A stretch of 8,746 bases of DNA, from contig CALMPZ010000156.1 of NCBI GenBank assembly GCA_937871645.1, positions 1 through 8,746 on the forward strand, in the 5' to 3' direction. Every line of letters starts with the position of its first letter. The stretch's first letter is position 1. The stretch comes from an uncultured Polymorphobacter sp. Lineage in GTDB: Bacteria; Pseudomonadota; Alphaproteobacteria; Sphingomonadales; Sphingomonadaceae. A program made the translations under genes and the position numbers. The notes under the pieces were generated by a model, which was not told the DNA's origin, made no database searches, and was given only the letters and a program-made list of their open reading frames with translations. Below, piece after piece: positions 7,335 to 8,746 of this stretch.

Positions 7335-7341
7335 CGCTTGC

Positions 7342-7355
7342 CGGTCATTTGACCG
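7342..7355. terminator. Short hairpin at convergent gene ends
   Basis: CGGTCATTTGACCG is an inverted repeat with 6-base arms. As RNA it gives a 5-bp stem with an ATTT loop. It covers the stop codon of the minus-strand gene and starts 7 bases after the DUF3297 stop, where a shared terminator would be expected. No T-run follows on either strand, and the stem is short, so this is a weak candidate. Confidence 0.25.
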
Positions 7356-8746
7356 CCAGTTCCATCTGAACATCGTCGCCCTTGGCGGTGACGCTCTTGC
7401 CCGTCGCGACGAACACGCGCGCCGGATCGATCGCGGCGTCCGTCAGCAGTGCCTGCTTGACCGCATCGGCGCGCGCCTGGCCCAGTGCTGCAAGTTGTGC
7501 ATCAGTCGGTGCGAACTTCGGCCGCAGCGCGGTTTCCAGCCAGCCCACCTGCGCGGTCGCGGCGGCCAGCTTGGCCTCCTTGCCCGAAATCAGGTTCGCG
7601 GTCGGCAGATCCTTGGGATAGTCGGGCTTCTTCCCGAACTTGGTCTTGTAGATTTTCGCCAGCCGGTCGCGCTTTTCGCCCATGTCGAGCGTTGCATAAT
7701 CCACCGGCTTCTTGCTGGCGCCCGCCACCGCGGCTTCGATCCCGGCCGTCGTCATGGCTTCGGCGTCTTCGCGGATGCCGGGGCCGGCGGGGATGTCGAG
7801 GTTGACGTCGGGCTTGTCGGCCAGCCCCTTGGCAAGCTTGGCGAGGCTTGCCGACGCATCGGGGGCGAGTGCCGCCGAGCCGGCGTCGAACGCTACGAAC
7901 TGCGGTTGCTCGTCGGCGCTGAACATATCGCCGAGCATCCGGAACGGTGCAGTGATGATCTTGGCCAGCACATTGCCGACGACCTTCCATACTACCGGCC
8001 AGACGTTGAACTTGGGGTCATCGAGCGAGCCGGTGACCGGCAGGTCGAGGTCGATGACGCCGTTCTTGTCCTTGAGCAGCGATGTTGCCAGTCGGACCGG
8101 CATGGATACTTTTTTCTTGCTGTCGGTCGCGGCGCCCCATTCGAGCTGGTCGATGACGACATGGTGCTGCGCATCGAGCTGGCGCGCATTGATCTTGTAG
8201 TGGAAATCGGTGCTGAGCTTGCCCTTGGCGATGTTGTAGCCGGCGTACTCGCCCGAATAGGGGTTGAACACCGGCAGCTCGATATTCTTGAAGCTCGCGG
8301 TGATGTCGGTGTTGGCATCATAGGCGAACGGATTGGCGCGGCCGGTGATGGTGACCGGCGAAAAGCGGTCGATGACATAGCCCTTGAGGTTGAACCTGGC
8401 CTGCGCGCCCGGCGTTGTCGACAGGTCGGAGATCGTGCCCGAAAAGCCCTGGATGCTGGCGCGGAAGTTGGGCTCGATCGAATAGTCCGAAAAGCCGATC
8501 GTGCCGTTCCTGAATATCACTTGCCCGATCTGGATGGGCATTTCAGAGCCCGCAGACGCCAGCGTGTTCGACATGACCGCCTTGACGCGGACGTCCCCGA
8601 TGGCCTGCTTGCTGCTGTTAATCGGCAGCGGGGCAGGGGCGGCGCCGGTCTCGTTGACCTTGGCGATGTTGAGCTCGGCGTTGCGGGTGATCGCGATGTT
8701 CGACACCGGTTTGTCGAGCGTGATCGTCGCAATCGCCATCCGGTCA
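7345..8746 (-). CDS. DUF748 domain (AsmA-like) envelope protein, C-terminal part
   Basis: The reading frame stays open to the right edge (codons for D and R precede the first in-window ATG at 8739), so the window holds only the C-terminal part, about 466 residues. DUF748 proteins are usually much longer and start with a membrane anchor, so the N-terminus lies outside. Counting from the ATG at 8739, hallmarks are IELPVFNPYSGEYAGYNI (153-170), GKLSTDFHYKI (173-183), MPVRLATSLLKDKNGVIDLD (213-232), PVTGSLDDPKF (234-244) and a hydrophobic KVVGNVLAKIITAPF segment (252-266). An OmpA-like tail follows: FDAGSAALAPDASASLAKLA (284-303) and QARADAVKQALLTDAAIDPARVFV (421-444). Family knowledge places DUF748 with AsmA-like proteins that span the periplasm or act in outer-membrane biogenesis. 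The exact role and substrate are not known. Repeated beta-strand-like segments fit that fold. Convergent with the DUF3297 gene, so separately transcribed. Confidence 0.85.
   Translation of the reverse strand, partial: DRMAIATITLDKPVSNIAITRNAELNIAKVNETGAAPAPLPINSSKQAIGDVRVKAVMSNTLASAGSEMPIQIGQVIFRNGTIGFSDYSIEPNFRASIQGFSGTISDLSTTPGAQARFNLKGYVIDRFSPVTITGRANPFAYDANTDITASFKNIELPVFNPYSGEYAGYNIAKGKLSTDFHYKINARQLDAQHHVVIDQLEWGAATDSKKKVSMPVRLATSLLKDKNGVIDLDLPVTGSLDDPKFNVWPVVWKVVGNVLAKIITAPFRMLGDMFSADEQPQFVAFDAGSAALAPDASASLAKLAKGLADKPDVNLDIPAGPGIREDAEAMTTAGIEAAVAGASKKPVDYATLDMGEKRDRLAKIYKTKFGKKPDYPKDLPTANLISGKEAKLAAATAQVGWLETALRPKFAPTDAQLAALGQARADAVKQALLTDAAIDPARVFVATGKSVTAKGDDVQMELAVK

Noticed and set aside
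8737..8739. ATG at 8739 as the true start of the DUF748 gene
   Set aside because: The frame is open to the window edge, no signal sequence or membrane anchor follows this ATG, and family members are much longer, so it is an internal methionine.

Overview
The window is a GC-rich stretch of bacterial core genome, most likely from an alphaproteobacterium of the Sphingomonadales. Three things point there: a short (438 aa) prolyl-tRNA synthetase of the alphaproteobacterial type, the gene order proS-lolC-lolD-dnaE, and an intergenic CCCCAGCGAAAGCTGGGG palindrome that resembles repeats I recall from sphingomonad genomes. The order-level assignment is from memory of gene order and repeat style, not from a search.

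Layout. Positions 28-3252 (+) form a tight operon: proS, a LolC/LolE-family lipoprotein-release permease, and the LolD ATPase. The first pair overlaps by 4 bases and the second by 8, so translation is probably coupled. Positions 3253-3471 are a 219-base non-coding gap. It holds a large REP-like inverted repeat (3287-3363), then an AT-richer stretch with two smaller palindromes, a near-consensus DnaA box and a GANTC site, directly upstream of dnaE. Positions 3472-6954 (+) encode the replicative DNA polymerase III alpha subunit. After an 83-base gap, 7038-7334 (+) encodes a small DUF3297 protein. From the right edge, a DUF748-family (AsmA-like envelope) protein is read on the minus strand. Its C-terminal 466 or so residues are inside the window, and it converges on the DUF3297 gene with 10 bases between the stop codons.

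How the genes fit together. ProS charges tRNA-Pro in the cytoplasm. The permease and LolD form the inner-membrane machine that extracts outer-membrane-bound lipoproteins and hands them to the periplasmic carrier LolA. DnaE copies the chromosome. The DUF748 protein probably acts in the envelope. The grouping is conserved housekeeping rather than one pathway. I see no tRNA, rRNA, CRISPR, insertion sequence, prophage or defence island. I found no convincing new multi-gene system. The most interesting signals are the repeat and putative regulatory sites between lolD and dnaE, the loss of metal ligands in the DnaE PHP domain, and the missing editing domain in ProS.
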